From: Candidatus Thorarchaeota archaeon
GTDB lineage: Archaea; Asgardarchaeota; Thorarchaeia; Thorarchaeales; Thorarchaeaceae
Assembly (NCBI GenBank): GCA_004524595.1
Contig: SDOA01000172.1
Coordinates: 1 to 6,618, forward strand
Reading direction: 5' to 3'
Length of the DNA stretch: 6,618 nucleotides
Positions within the stretch are counted from its first letter, which is position 1. Each line of letters starts with the position of its first letter. Below are positions 1 to 6,310 of the stretch, one piece after another. Under the pieces are notes generated by a model. It was given only the letters and a program-made list of their open reading frames with translations, was not told where the DNA came from and did not search any database. The translations under genes were made by a program, and so were the position numbers.

Positions 1-1929
1 CAAAGTGTCACATTCAAGAACTTCGACCAAATGGTCGTTGGAAATCCACAATGGGCAATGTGGGGAGTCAAGACATGGGCTCAGACTGACAATAATGCAC
101 TCGACTTAGATGGCGATGTATCGACAACAGATGACCAGTACTACATACTATCAGAGTATCAGTCAACTAACACATGGTCCTCAGAATGGACTCGTATGTG
201 GGTCAATATTCTGTGGGATCCAAATGGAACCCTCTATGGTGATGAGATGAACATTCACTCATGGATGGGTGTTGAGAGCTATACATGGTCATATCAATGG
301 CAAAATACCTACTACTGGTATCATGCTGATGACCTTACTCCTGTCAGTTCAGAAGAATGGACTACTATTGAATCAACAATTTTCAATGATGAAGGAAAGC
401 CACGTGCTGGATTCTGGGATATTTCCCATATGGCCAAGAATGTCACCTGGGAAAATATCGTTCAAGAGGCTATTGAGAATGGTTGGGATTGGTTTGACCA
501 AGGCGAACAGACCTGGACTTGGCTCTCATTTGGAGTGAACCAGCATTATGGAGTAGATACACAATCTGGATGGTCATCAATTGATCTCCGCTATGAATAT
601 TCAGGACTAATGTTATGGGAAGACACAAACAACAACTCAATCATGGAGGCATACTTGACACACCCCGGTGATGGTGAGCTGACACACTACTTCATTCCTG
701 ACGATGTCGGAAGTGTAAGTTTTGTAACTCCTGGTACAGCTCATGGTGTACCCGATGCTTCAGGCTCGCTTTTGCTTGACCTTGAGGATGAGGTCACTTG
801 GGGTGTAACTTTCCATGATGTGAATGGCACTACTTTCCCATTCAACACCTATGCATACTGGGACTGGTACGGAGGAGTTGTGACAGGAACTGACTTGAAG
901 ACTTTTGATGATAGACCTACTAAGGTCTCTATCGATGAAATCTCATTTCTGGTACATTTCCAGGGAGTTCTAAACACAACTCTTGGTGCAACAAGCAATT
1001 ACGCTACACTCAAGGTCGACAACACCGTTGGTCAATGGGACGTAGGCCTTGCTGGCGGAACGAAGAATCTTGAAGGAAAGTCATTAGCTCTAAACTATCT
1101 TGCTGATGTTAGTACATCGCAATTCCGCGTCTCTGATTCACAGGTTGGACAGGAAGAGACCATTGTGTCAGATAGATTTGAGATTGGTGACGCAGGTTCA
1201 CGTTTCGCTGAGATGATTATTGGTGGAGTTACCTATGAGTGGGCAAAAGATCCCTATACTGCATACAATGTATCCGCACAGACAACACCATACAGCACTT
1301 TCACAAGTGCGTACGCATCTGATAATGGTCAATCCGCAACTTCTTGGGAATTCACTTCGACTCAATATTATGTTTCGATAGGATTTCCACAGTGGGATGG
1401 CTATTTTGTCTATCAAGATCCCGTCTTTGTAGGATACATTAGCAATACTGGAGATACAGGTTCTGGTGGAAATATGGTGACCTTCTCTTCTCTGAGTTTT
1501 AGTCCTGAAGTTCCAACAGAAACCGATGCAGTCACAGTAGATGTCGATATCGTTACAGCACTTGATGTATGGGGTGTTAACCTGTACTATTGTACGGATG
1601 GCCACAGTTTTGATAGGCAATCAGGAATGTATCAAACCTATCCCGGTCATTATACCGGCACGATTGAACCACATTCTGAGGGCACTCAAATCTGGTACAA
1701 AGTTGTAGTAAATACTGCTTCTGGAACCTACGAGTCTGAGGTGAAATCGTACATCGTAGGTGAAGGTGAAGTCATCATTACAACCACAAGTACCACTACA
1801 ACTGGTACTACTAGCACAACATGGCCAACTGGAACAGGTGAGGGCTTATCAATGGAGGTCCTCATGATGGTTGGCGGTATCGGCGTTGTTGTTGTATTGC
1901 TTGGTGTTTTAGCCAAGCGTAGAAAGTAG
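1..1929 (+). CDS. Large Trp-rich cell-surface protein with C-terminal membrane anchor (5'-partial)
   Basis: The frame is open from base 1, so the start and any signal peptide lie outside the window; the ATG at 31 is only internal. Residues are counted from base 1 (642 visible). Residues 1 to about 480 are acidic, rich in aromatic residues and beta-prone, and match no family I can name. Residues about 493-586 look like an Ig/FN3-like beta domain (SPEVPT start, LYYCTDG, then GTQIWYKV). Residues 591-610 are a Thr/Ser stalk, probably O-glycosylated. Residues 618-638 form one hydrophobic helix, followed by KRRK, so the bulk is outside and the tail in the cytosol. Six N-glycosylation sequons are visible (Asn 75, 147, 211, 275, 325, 423). 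There are 30 Trp, 20 of them in the first 206 residues, and one Cys (531). The architecture is that of archaeal surface proteins; the function (sugar binding, adhesion, S-layer) is unknown. The anchor call is firm, the rest is inference. Confidence 0.85.
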   Translation, partial: QSVTFKNFDQMVVGNPQWAMWGVKTWAQTDNNALDLDGDVSTTDDQYYILSEYQSTNTWSSEWTRMWVNILWDPNGTLYGDEMNIHSWMGVESYTWSYQWQNTYYWYHADDLTPVSSEEWTTIESTIFNDEGKPRAGFWDISHMAKNVTWENIVQEAIENGWDWFDQGEQTWTWLSFGVNQHYGVDTQSGWSSIDLRYEYSGLMLWEDTNNNSIMEAYLTHPGDGELTHYFIPDDVGSVSFVTPGTAHGVPDASGSLLLDLEDEVTWGVTFHDVNGTTFPFNTYAYWDWYGGVVTGTDLKTFDDRPTKVSIDEISFLVHFQGVLNTTLGATSNYATLKVDNTVGQWDVGLAGGTKNLEGKSLALNYLADVSTSQFRVSDSQVGQEETIVSDRFEIGDAGSRFAEMIIGGVTYEWAKDPYTAYNVSAQTTPYSTFTSAYASDNGQSATSWEFTSTQYYVSIGFPQWDGYFVYQDPVFVGYISNTGDTGSGGNMVTFSSLSFSPEVPTETDAVTVDVDIVTALDVWGVNLYYCTDGHSFDRQSGMYQTYPGHYTGTIEPHSEGTQIWYKVVVNTASGTYESEVKSYIVGEGEVIITTTSTTTTGTTSTTWPTGTGEGLSMEVLMMVGGIGVVVVLLGVLAKRRK

Positions 1930-1938
1930 AACTGGAAT

Positions 1939-1972
1939 GAGGGGATATTCCCCCTCTTCCTCTCTTTTTTTC
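1939..1972 (+). terminator. Hairpin plus T-tract terminator of the surface-protein gene
   Basis: Ten bases after the TAG stop, GAGGGG (1939-1944) can pair with CCCCTC (1951-1956) around a 6-nt loop. A pyrimidine run follows that ends in seven T (1965-1971). The T-tract lies only on the plus-strand side, so it serves the plus-strand gene and not the convergent transaldolase. The whole convergent spacer is only 41 nt, and the T-tract touches the stop codon of the opposing gene. Confidence 0.7.
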
Positions 1973-2621
1973 ATTTATCTTTCTTTACCTTTTCCCAGTC
2001 TGCCAAGAATTTCTTAATCCCGATATCTGTGAGTGGATGATTGACCATCTTGTCGAGAACATCTGGCGGAATTGTCGCAATATCTGCGCCAATCAAGGCT
2101 GCCTCGTAGACATGTATTGGGTGTCTGATACTGGCTACAATCACTTCTGTATCAAATCCATAATTCCCTAAGATCTGCATGATACTTTCAATGATTTCCA
2201 TGCCTGGTTGACCAATATCGTCAAGTCTTCCTATAAATGGAGAAACAAATGTGGCACCCGCCTTTGCTGCTAATAGTGCTTGATTAGGGCTAAAACAGAG
2301 GGTTACATTTGTCTGAATACCTTCATCAGCGCAGACCCTGACTGCTTTCAATCCCTCCCAAGTCATTGGAATTTTGATAGCTGCGTTCTCTATCCACCCA
2401 TTAAGTTCACGAGCTTCTTTGAGCATACCTTCGGCATCTTCACTCACGACTTCAAGGCTAATCGGACCTTTAACAAAGGATGCAATCTCATCTATTACTG
2501 TTCTGAAATCTCGTCCTTCTTTCGCTACTAATGATGGATTAGTGGTGACTCCATCAACCATTCCTCTCTCGTGTGCTTTGCGAATGGCTTCAACATTTGC
2601 TGTATCTATAAAGAATTTCAC
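1971..2621 (-). CDS. tal: Transaldolase, short TalC/MipB-like subfamily
   Basis: This is a 216-residue (beta/alpha)8 class I aldolase, the usual length of the short transaldolase/fructose-6-phosphate aldolase subfamily. It moves a dihydroxyacetone unit from sedoheptulose-7-phosphate to glyceraldehyde-3-phosphate in the cytosol. Visible motifs are FIDTAN (Asp6), GVTTNPS (Thr26, Asn28), AIKIPMT with Schiff-base Lys83, TNVTLCFS (104-111), SPFIGRLDD (127-135) and ASIRHP (163-168). At the two positions used to separate the subfamilies it has Glu57 (SLEV) and Phe129, as in transaldolases, where fructose-6-phosphate aldolase has Gln and Tyr. I therefore favour transaldolase activity. The start is GTG, supported by AGGAGAG 8 nt upstream. 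The gene lies downstream of the ribulose-phosphate epimerase on the same strand, but 293 nt away, so it probably has its own promoter. Confidence 0.93.
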   Translation of the reverse strand: MKFFIDTANVEAIRKAHERGMVDGVTTNPSLVAKEGRDFRTVIDEIASFVKGPISLEVVSEDAEGMLKEARELNGWIENAAIKIPMTWEGLKAVRVCADEGIQTNVTLCFSPNQALLAAKAGATFVSPFIGRLDDIGQPGMEIIESIMQILGNYGFDTEVIVASIRHPIHVYEAALIGADIATIPPDVLDKMVNHPLTDIGIKKFLADWEKVKKDK

Positions 2622-2629
2622 TGATGATT

Positions 2630-2636
2630 CTCTCCT
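2630..2636 (-). promoter_or_regulatory. Shine-Dalgarno site that fixes the GTG start of transaldolase
   Basis: The minus strand reads AGGAGAG, then 8 nt, then GTG. This strong site supports the non-ATG start at 2621. An ATG further upstream runs straight into TAA and is not usable. Confidence 0.75.
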
Positions 2637-2685
2637 GCAATTACATGATTCTGGTTAGTATTATTTTGCGTAAGAACTATACTCG

Positions 2686-2693
2686 ATTTAAAA
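2686..2693 (-). promoter_or_regulatory. Candidate TATA box for transaldolase
   Basis: The minus strand reads TTTTAAAT about 70 nt upstream of the GTG start. An archaeal start site about 25 nt downstream would give a leader of roughly 43 nt that contains the Shine-Dalgarno site. The spacer is A/T-rich overall and no clear purine-rich BRE precedes the box, so this is only a candidate. Confidence 0.3.
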
Positions 2694-2755
2694 CGTGAGG
2701 TTGGTGAAAGTTTTACAATAATCACATGAGAATAAATTAGCCCTATAACAATTTC

Positions 2756-2854
2756 CTATTTAACGAATAATTCCTCTAATTGATGATTTCTTTTCATAAA
2801 ATCTCTGAGTTCTATTTCATCAAAGTCAAGCAATCTCTGACACAACCATTGATA
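2756..2854 (-). other. 33-codon open stretch, possible gene relic
   Basis: Read on the minus strand, this stretch encodes 32 residues that begin YQWLCQRLLDFDEIELRD and end QLEELFVK before a TAG. A TGA lies immediately upstream, and the only ATG is at 2797. The composition (amphipathic, charged, balanced) looks like real protein, whereas the surrounding spacer does not. There is no ribosome-binding site at a sensible start. It may be the tail of a decayed gene or chance; at this length chance is quite possible. Confidence 0.15.
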
Positions 2855-2914
2855 TCATTTTATTATTCAGTTGATAAATGATTGGAGGTAAATTCTATCT
2901 AAGTTGTAATTAGT

Positions 2915-3571
2915 CTATTCCATCGCTTTTTTCATTGCACGCACTCTTTCTTCAATATTTGGAGCTTTAAAAATAGCTGAACCTGCGATGAAAAAGTCAG
3001 CTCCAGCCTTCCTAAGGTCTCTGACATTCTCAAGAGTCACGCCACCATCAATTGCAATGCGGACTTCTGGTTTTAGGTCGTCAAGTAGTTCACGAAGTTT
3101 AGTTATCTTTGTAGTTGATGATGGAATGAACTTCTGACCTCCAAAACCAGGACAGACAGACATGATCAGAACCGAATCGATGAGATCAATCACTCCCTCT
3201 ACGGATGAAACATGTGTTGCAGGATTGAGGGTGATACCTGCTTTTCCACCATGATCGACAATCATCTGAAGCGTTCGATAGATGTCATATGCCCCTTCTA
3301 TGTGCGGATAGATGAGCTCAACACCCGCTTCAATGAACTTTGGGATGTATTCCCGGGGATTTGTGATCATCAGATGCGCATCTAGAGGTCTATCTGTTAT
3401 CTTCCTCATGAGTTTCGCTACCCATGGTCCAAAGGAGATATTGGGCACAAAATGACCGTCCATGATATCCAGATGGAAGTAATCAGCTCCACCCCGCTCA
3501 GCAGCTCTAATATCCGCTTCCAGATTAACGAAATTAGCTGCTAGGATGGATGGTGTAAGTAGGGGCTTCAT
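2915..3571 (-). CDS. rpe: Ribulose-phosphate 3-epimerase
   Basis: This 218-residue TIM barrel interconverts D-ribulose-5-phosphate and D-xylulose-5-phosphate in the cytosol. Nearly every family motif is present: PSILAANF (Ser8), HLDIMDGHFVPN (metal ligands His33 and Asp35), DAHLM (His66), SVCPGFGGQ (139-146, phosphate and loop region), AIDGGV (Asp175, metal ligand and second acid/base) and AGSAIF (196-201). Full length matches the family. One oddity is Cys140 in the loop, where Asn, Glu or His is more usual. The ATG at 3571 puts the protein start at the conserved N-terminus, yet no Shine-Dalgarno precedes it; a TATA-like box sits about 29 nt upstream, which suggests a leaderless transcript. 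With the downstream transaldolase it represents the non-oxidative pentose phosphate pathway. Confidence 0.97.
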   Translation of the reverse strand: MKPLLTPSILAANFVNLEADIRAAERGGADYFHLDIMDGHFVPNISFGPWVAKLMRKITDRPLDAHLMITNPREYIPKFIEAGVELIYPHIEGAYDIYRTLQMIVDHGGKAGITLNPATHVSSVEGVIDLIDSVLIMSVCPGFGGQKFIPSSTTKITKLRELLDDLKPEVRIAIDGGVTLENVRDLRKAGADFFIAGSAIFKAPNIEERVRAMKKAME

Positions 3572-3595
3572 CTTGTATCATGTTTAACATTGTTC

Positions 3596-3604
3596 GTTTT
3601 TAAT
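3596..3604 (-). promoter_or_regulatory. Probable BRE/TATA promoter of the epimerase gene (leaderless)
   Basis: The minus strand reads GCGAAG followed by ATTAAAAAC, a purine-rich BRE-like element and a TATA-like box centred about 29 nt before the ATG. With an archaeal spacing of about 25 nt the transcript would start some 4 nt before the ATG. That fits the absence of a ribosome-binding site. Confidence 0.45.
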
Positions 3605-3685
3605 CTTCGCACCGAGGAATACTAAATCAATCATTCAGTAATCGTGGAATTCGATAATGTGCAAAGAGCACTAAGGACAGCGTTA

Positions 3686-3717
3686 CTAGCATTTGACTAG
3701 TTTGTCCAAATAGCTAG
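3686..3717. repeat. Imperfect inverted repeat next to the pseudogene
   Basis: CTAGCATTTG (3686-3695) is nearly the reverse complement of CAAATAGCTAG (3707-3717), with one bulged base and an 11-nt spacer. It lies between the epimerase promoter and the first recognisable codon of the oxidoreductase relic. It could be an old operator, a small stem-loop or chance. There is no T-tract, so it is not an obvious terminator. Confidence 0.35.
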
Positions 3718-4159
3718 AAAATTTGTGTTATTAGTGCAGGCCCTATGGGTATCACCTGTACACATTATCTTGCAAGATTAGGCTACTCCGTTGACCTCAT
3801 GGACTGCTCAGAAAATTTTGGAGGTTATCTACATGACCTTGTGAGACAGAGCAAACTACCTCTAGAGTTATCTAACAGGGAACTCTTGAATATTATACTC
3901 CCGTCAATAGTCTTCTATGAAAAATTGGGTCTTCTCTGAGGAGCGACTGCACAGTATTCGTATGAAATATGATGCTGCGTTTCTCACGGTACAAACCAAT
4001 ATAAAACCCTCAAAAATAGAACTTCTTGAGGGAATGTCAAATGTTTTTGCTGGCGGAAAAAATTGCGCACAAAAAAAGGAATCATATGATGTTGTGAACG
4101 CAGTTGCAGATGGGCGAAAAGCTGTAATGGCAATTCACAAGACAATAACTACTGATTAG
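3718..4159 (+). pseudogene. Remnant of a GltD/NfnB-like FAD/NAD(P)H oxidoreductase
   Basis: Two pieces in different frames match the two ends of the FAD domain of glutamate-synthase small-subunit-like flavoproteins. Piece one (3718-3939) reads KICVISAGPMGITCTHYLAR, then LGYSVDLMD and GGYL: the first Rossmann beta-alpha-beta unit, but with Ser in place of the first Gly of GxGxxG. Its frame is closed upstream by TAG at 3715 and ends in TGA at 3937. Piece two (frame of 3917-4159) has KYDAAFLTV, like the family's YDAVFLAIG, and then directly the C-terminal NVFAGG and VVNAVADGRKAVMAIH. The whole NAD(P)H domain between them, and the N-terminal Fe-S part, are gone. Family members have about 450 residues; about 145 codons remain. 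One frameshift plus a large deletion makes it non-functional. The last 4 nt overlap the opposing glycosyltransferase stop. Confidence 0.8.
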
Positions 4160-5430
4160 GTGTTTAACTGACCAGAAACATGTTGGTAGAGTAAATAGAG
4201 CGCAACCAGCCAGAGTGGAATGAGTGGATCAAATCCTAGTACCAGATAATGAAAGACAATGCCAATAGAGAAGAAAGCTAACAGGTTGTTTGACCCCGAC
4301 CAGAGCAAGTCAAGTCGTTTAGACGTTTCTTTAGAAAGGTCTGCAGAAGTATAGAATTGAAGCATTGAAGGAGCAAGAAATGCGTACCAGAATGCCAAGA
4401 ACAAGAACCACGAATCAGGATAGATCAATAGGACTAGAAACATCATCATTGCAAAATGTTGACTGTAGCTCTTTCGATTCATCGGGGCTCTGATGAAGCT
4501 GATATAACTTCTCCAAAATATGTACCCTCCAACGACTAATATTATGCTATACTGAACGATATTAGTATCAAGAAATGGAAGAAGGGCAATCCCGAGTCGA
4601 GTGATGCTTGTGCTGTGATGGAATGAGAGTCCATCAACTAGATTGACTTGCAAGAATTCTATGAAGGCAAGAGGGTACTCGGAAAAATACACTATGTTTG
4701 GTAGCATAGATATTACTAAGCCGCAGGCAACTCCCACGAATTGCTTGACAGGTATATTAATTCGAAATCTTCCCTTGAGCGAGATGGGGACTAAAAATGG
4801 GAGAAAAACAATACAGAATGGTTTCAGAGTGATTGCTACTCCCACGATAATACCGATTACTAGGTGTCTAGAGGTCTGATGTTCTGAAGATGTTACCAAT
4901 AGAAGAAGAACAATGAGGATAAGAACAATCACTAGATGTGAAATCTGACCTAGAATCAGATTTACAACATGAGGAGGTGTGATTGCGACGATGGTAAGAG
5001 TCTTCTCAAAATTCTTGGTCGTTACTTCCACACCTGTTTTCAGACTCACCTCATACACAAGATAGACAATACAAAAACTCAGTGTGATCATCAGGGTGAT
5101 GTTCATCAGGTATGACGGGAATAGAGGCACCGCACTGAATATGGACACGAATGCAGCAAATGCTGGAAGGTACCTGAAGGGTAGTCCATTTGGATTTACG
5201 GAGTAGATTGCACCAGGTGAAGTCAAAAATGTCTGCCCTGCTTCATAGAAGACCTGAAAGTCCATTGTATAGACAGTACTATCAACACTATCGATGGCAA
5301 GAAGGTAGATGAAGACCACCAGAACGCAGAGATAGTAGAAGAGACTGAATGCAAGTCCAAATTTCAACATCCGAGACTTACTAAGATACTCCTGAAAAGA
5401 TACCTTGGTAACTTCAGACCCTTCTACCAC
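4156..5430 (-). CDS. GT87-family (DUF2029) polytopic membrane glycosyltransferase
   Basis: This predicted GT-C enzyme transfers a sugar, in known members mannose from polyprenyl-phosphate-mannose, to a lipid or glycan on the outer face of the membrane. With the start used here (424 aa) the first helix is about residues 23-46. It is followed by MDFQVFYEAG (catalytic-type Asp57), AIYSVNP and FRYLP, the family signature after TM1. Further family marks are LGQISHL (160-166), ITLKPF (200-205) and LSFHHSTS (268-275); about ten more hydrophobic segments follow. The frame is open up to 5520, but its first 30 residues overlap the upstream gene and look non-coding. GTG at 5430 has GGGGTG 7 nt before it and overlaps the upstream stop by 7 nt, which suggests coupling. 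ATG at 5370 (404 aa) is the alternative; its AGGAG is 18 nt away. The true acceptor and sugar cannot be told from sequence. Confidence 0.88.
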   Translation of the reverse strand: MVEGSEVTKVSFQEYLSKSRMLKFGLAFSLFYYLCVLVVFIYLLAIDSVDSTVYTMDFQVFYEAGQTFLTSPGAIYSVNPNGLPFRYLPAFAAFVSIFSAVPLFPSYLMNITLMITLSFCIVYLVYEVSLKTGVEVTTKNFEKTLTIVAITPPHVVNLILGQISHLVIVLILIVLLLLVTSSEHQTSRHLVIGIIVGVAITLKPFCIVFLPFLVPISLKGRFRINIPVKQFVGVACGLVISMLPNIVYFSEYPLAFIEFLQVNLVDGLSFHHSTSITRLGIALLPFLDTNIVQYSIILVVGGYIFWRSYISFIRAPMNRKSYSQHFAMMMFLVLLIYPDSWFLFLAFWYAFLAPSMLQFYTSADLSKETSKRLDLLWSGSNNLLAFFSIGIVFHYLVLGFDPLIPLWLVALYLLYQHVSGQLNT

Positions 5431-5984
5431 AGTGGAACACCCCACAGAAGAGCTTCTGCTAGTACAAGTGAAAGACATGATGCGAAGAACAGAATGATGA
5501 CAATCATTGCCTCTGGCCATTTGTAGCGTTTAGTCCATCTCTTATCAATGAGGAAGAAAGGAGTAAATAGAATGATCATACTGATAATCATGAGAATGAG
5601 ATTTGGTGGTTGAATGAAGTTCCTTGCATCATATAATATCATGAGTATTGCCAATACCACTACTGGTGGATGCATGGTGATTCTCTCAAGAATTGCCCAT
5701 TTCTTATTCTTCATCCAATGCGTCTGAGTGTTGATTTTACGATAGAAATTGATATCCCAGATGGATGTCACAACAAGTATTGGAAAGGCTACCATCACCA
5801 TGATGTTGAAGGGATAGAACATAAGCCCAAAGGCTAGAGCTAAACATGTATAGTAGGCGAAGAAACGGCTGAAATATCTCCGCCTGAAATCTAGCTCATC
5901 TCTTAACTTTATCTCCACAATCCAAATTCGAAACAGCAGAAAGAAGATGCCAATCAAGATTGTAATCGGAAGATATGCCACCAT
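5424..5984 (-). CDS. Unknown polytopic membrane protein (186 aa), partner of the GT87 gene
   Basis: I do not recognise a family. Hydrophobic segments fall at about residues 4-23, 41-57, 60-76, 105-119, 127-146 and 158-178, so about six helices. A basic loop RDELDFRRRYFSR (28-40) follows TM1. A second polar loop (77-104) carries WDINFYRKIN and WMKNKKW, and another, IDKRWTKRYKW (146-156), follows the fifth helix. The basic loops suggest they face the cytosol. ATG at 5984 is chosen because GAGGAG lies 4 nt before it; a TTG at 5996 in the same frame would place this site inside the gene. The stop overlaps the GT87 start by 7 nt, so the two are probably co-transcribed and translated together. A role in envelope glycan or lipid assembly is inferred only from that neighbour. 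Confidence 0.8.
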   Translation of the reverse strand: MVAYLPITILIGIFFLLFRIWIVEIKLRDELDFRRRYFSRFFAYYTCLALAFGLMFYPFNIMVMVAFPILVVTSIWDINFYRKINTQTHWMKNKKWAILERITMHPPVVVLAILMILYDARNFIQPPNLILMIISMIILFTPFFLIDKRWTKRYKWPEAMIVIILFFASCLSLVLAEALLWGVPLW

Positions 5985-5988
5985 TTCA

Positions 5989-5994
5989 CTCCTC
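5989..5994 (-). promoter_or_regulatory. Shine-Dalgarno site that decides the start of the 186-aa membrane protein
   Basis: The minus strand reads GAGGAG, then TGAA, then ATG at 5984. The site argues against the longer TTG start at 5996. An A/T-rich tract just upstream (5999-6009) is too close to the gene to be its TATA box if this site is transcribed, so the promoter should lie further upstream; none is clear. Confidence 0.65.
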
Positions 5995-6127
5995 AAACTT
6001 TTTAATTTTTCAGATGATATCCCCTCTCGCCTTCCAGATATGACTTACAAAAGTCTGTTGGTTGACCTTAACTTGCTTGATGATTCAACAGGCAGTGATT
6101 CTTCAAAATAAAAACCCAAACTCGAAA

Positions 6128-6268
6128 CTAACTATTACAATCATCACAGATAATGTATGCATCCAACTTATGACCAACAGGCTGCATATCAATCTCAGTA
6201 ATTAATCTCTTCCAACGATTGCTCAGTGTTTCTACTAAGCTGATACGAATTATGGAGCAGGCATGCAA
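6128..6268 (-). other. Possible small ORF (46 aa) ending in a CxxC motif, or a gene relic
   Basis: On the minus strand, from TTG at 6268 to TAG at 6128, the frame encodes 46 residues including ISLVETLSNRWKRLI, then MQPVGHKLDAYIICDDCNS at the end. The composition resembles real protein, and the closing CDDC could bind a metal or be half of a zinc ribbon. Against a gene: the only ATG is internal (6187), no clear Shine-Dalgarno precedes the TTG, and the product would be very short. A TATA-like ATTATTTAG lies at 6283-6291. It may be the remains of a longer gene. No family is recognised. Confidence 0.2.
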
Positions 6269-6310
6269 AAAGGCTTAGGGCTCTAAATAATACGATAAAA
6301 TGATTATGTC

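Larger units (their letters stand above)
2622..2914. other. A/T-rich intergenic region between transaldolase and epimerase genes
   Basis: This 293-nt spacer separates two minus-strand genes. Next to the transaldolase it holds that gene's ribosome-binding site and a possible TATA box. It shows no long ORF, no strong hairpin with a T-tract for the epimerase, and no RNA gene that I recognise. A 33-codon open stretch on the minus strand (2756-2854) reads like protein but begins straight after a stop and is listed separately. Confidence 0.6.

Noticed and set aside
269..538. 89-codon frame on the plus strand within the surface-protein gene
   Set aside because: Out of frame with a long, well-behaved coding sequence, with no ribosome-binding site and no recognisable features.
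1198..1916. Two open frames on the minus strand under the surface-protein gene (1198-1620 and 1728-1916)
   Set aside because: They lie antisense to a clear coding frame. The second is just the reverse of the Thr-rich stalk and membrane helix, and neither translation looks like a known protein.
2280..2658. Two plus-strand open frames across the transaldolase gene
   Set aside because: They are antisense to a transaldolase with every catalytic motif intact, and their translations show no domain.
2854..2882. Hairpin ATCATTT / AAATGAT downstream of the epimerase gene
   Set aside because: Only a 7-bp A/T stem with a 15-nt loop and no T-tract on the epimerase strand; too weak to call a terminator.
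4643..4879. 78-codon plus-strand frame inside the glycosyltransferase gene
   Set aside because: Antisense to a family member with conserved motifs; its composition is that of a shadow frame.
5431..5520. N-terminal extension of the GT87 protein to 5520
   Set aside because: These 30 codons lie almost wholly over the coding sequence of the upstream membrane protein, are Ser/Cys-rich and unlike a GT87 N-terminus, and have no ribosome-binding site. The GTG at 5430 is better supported.
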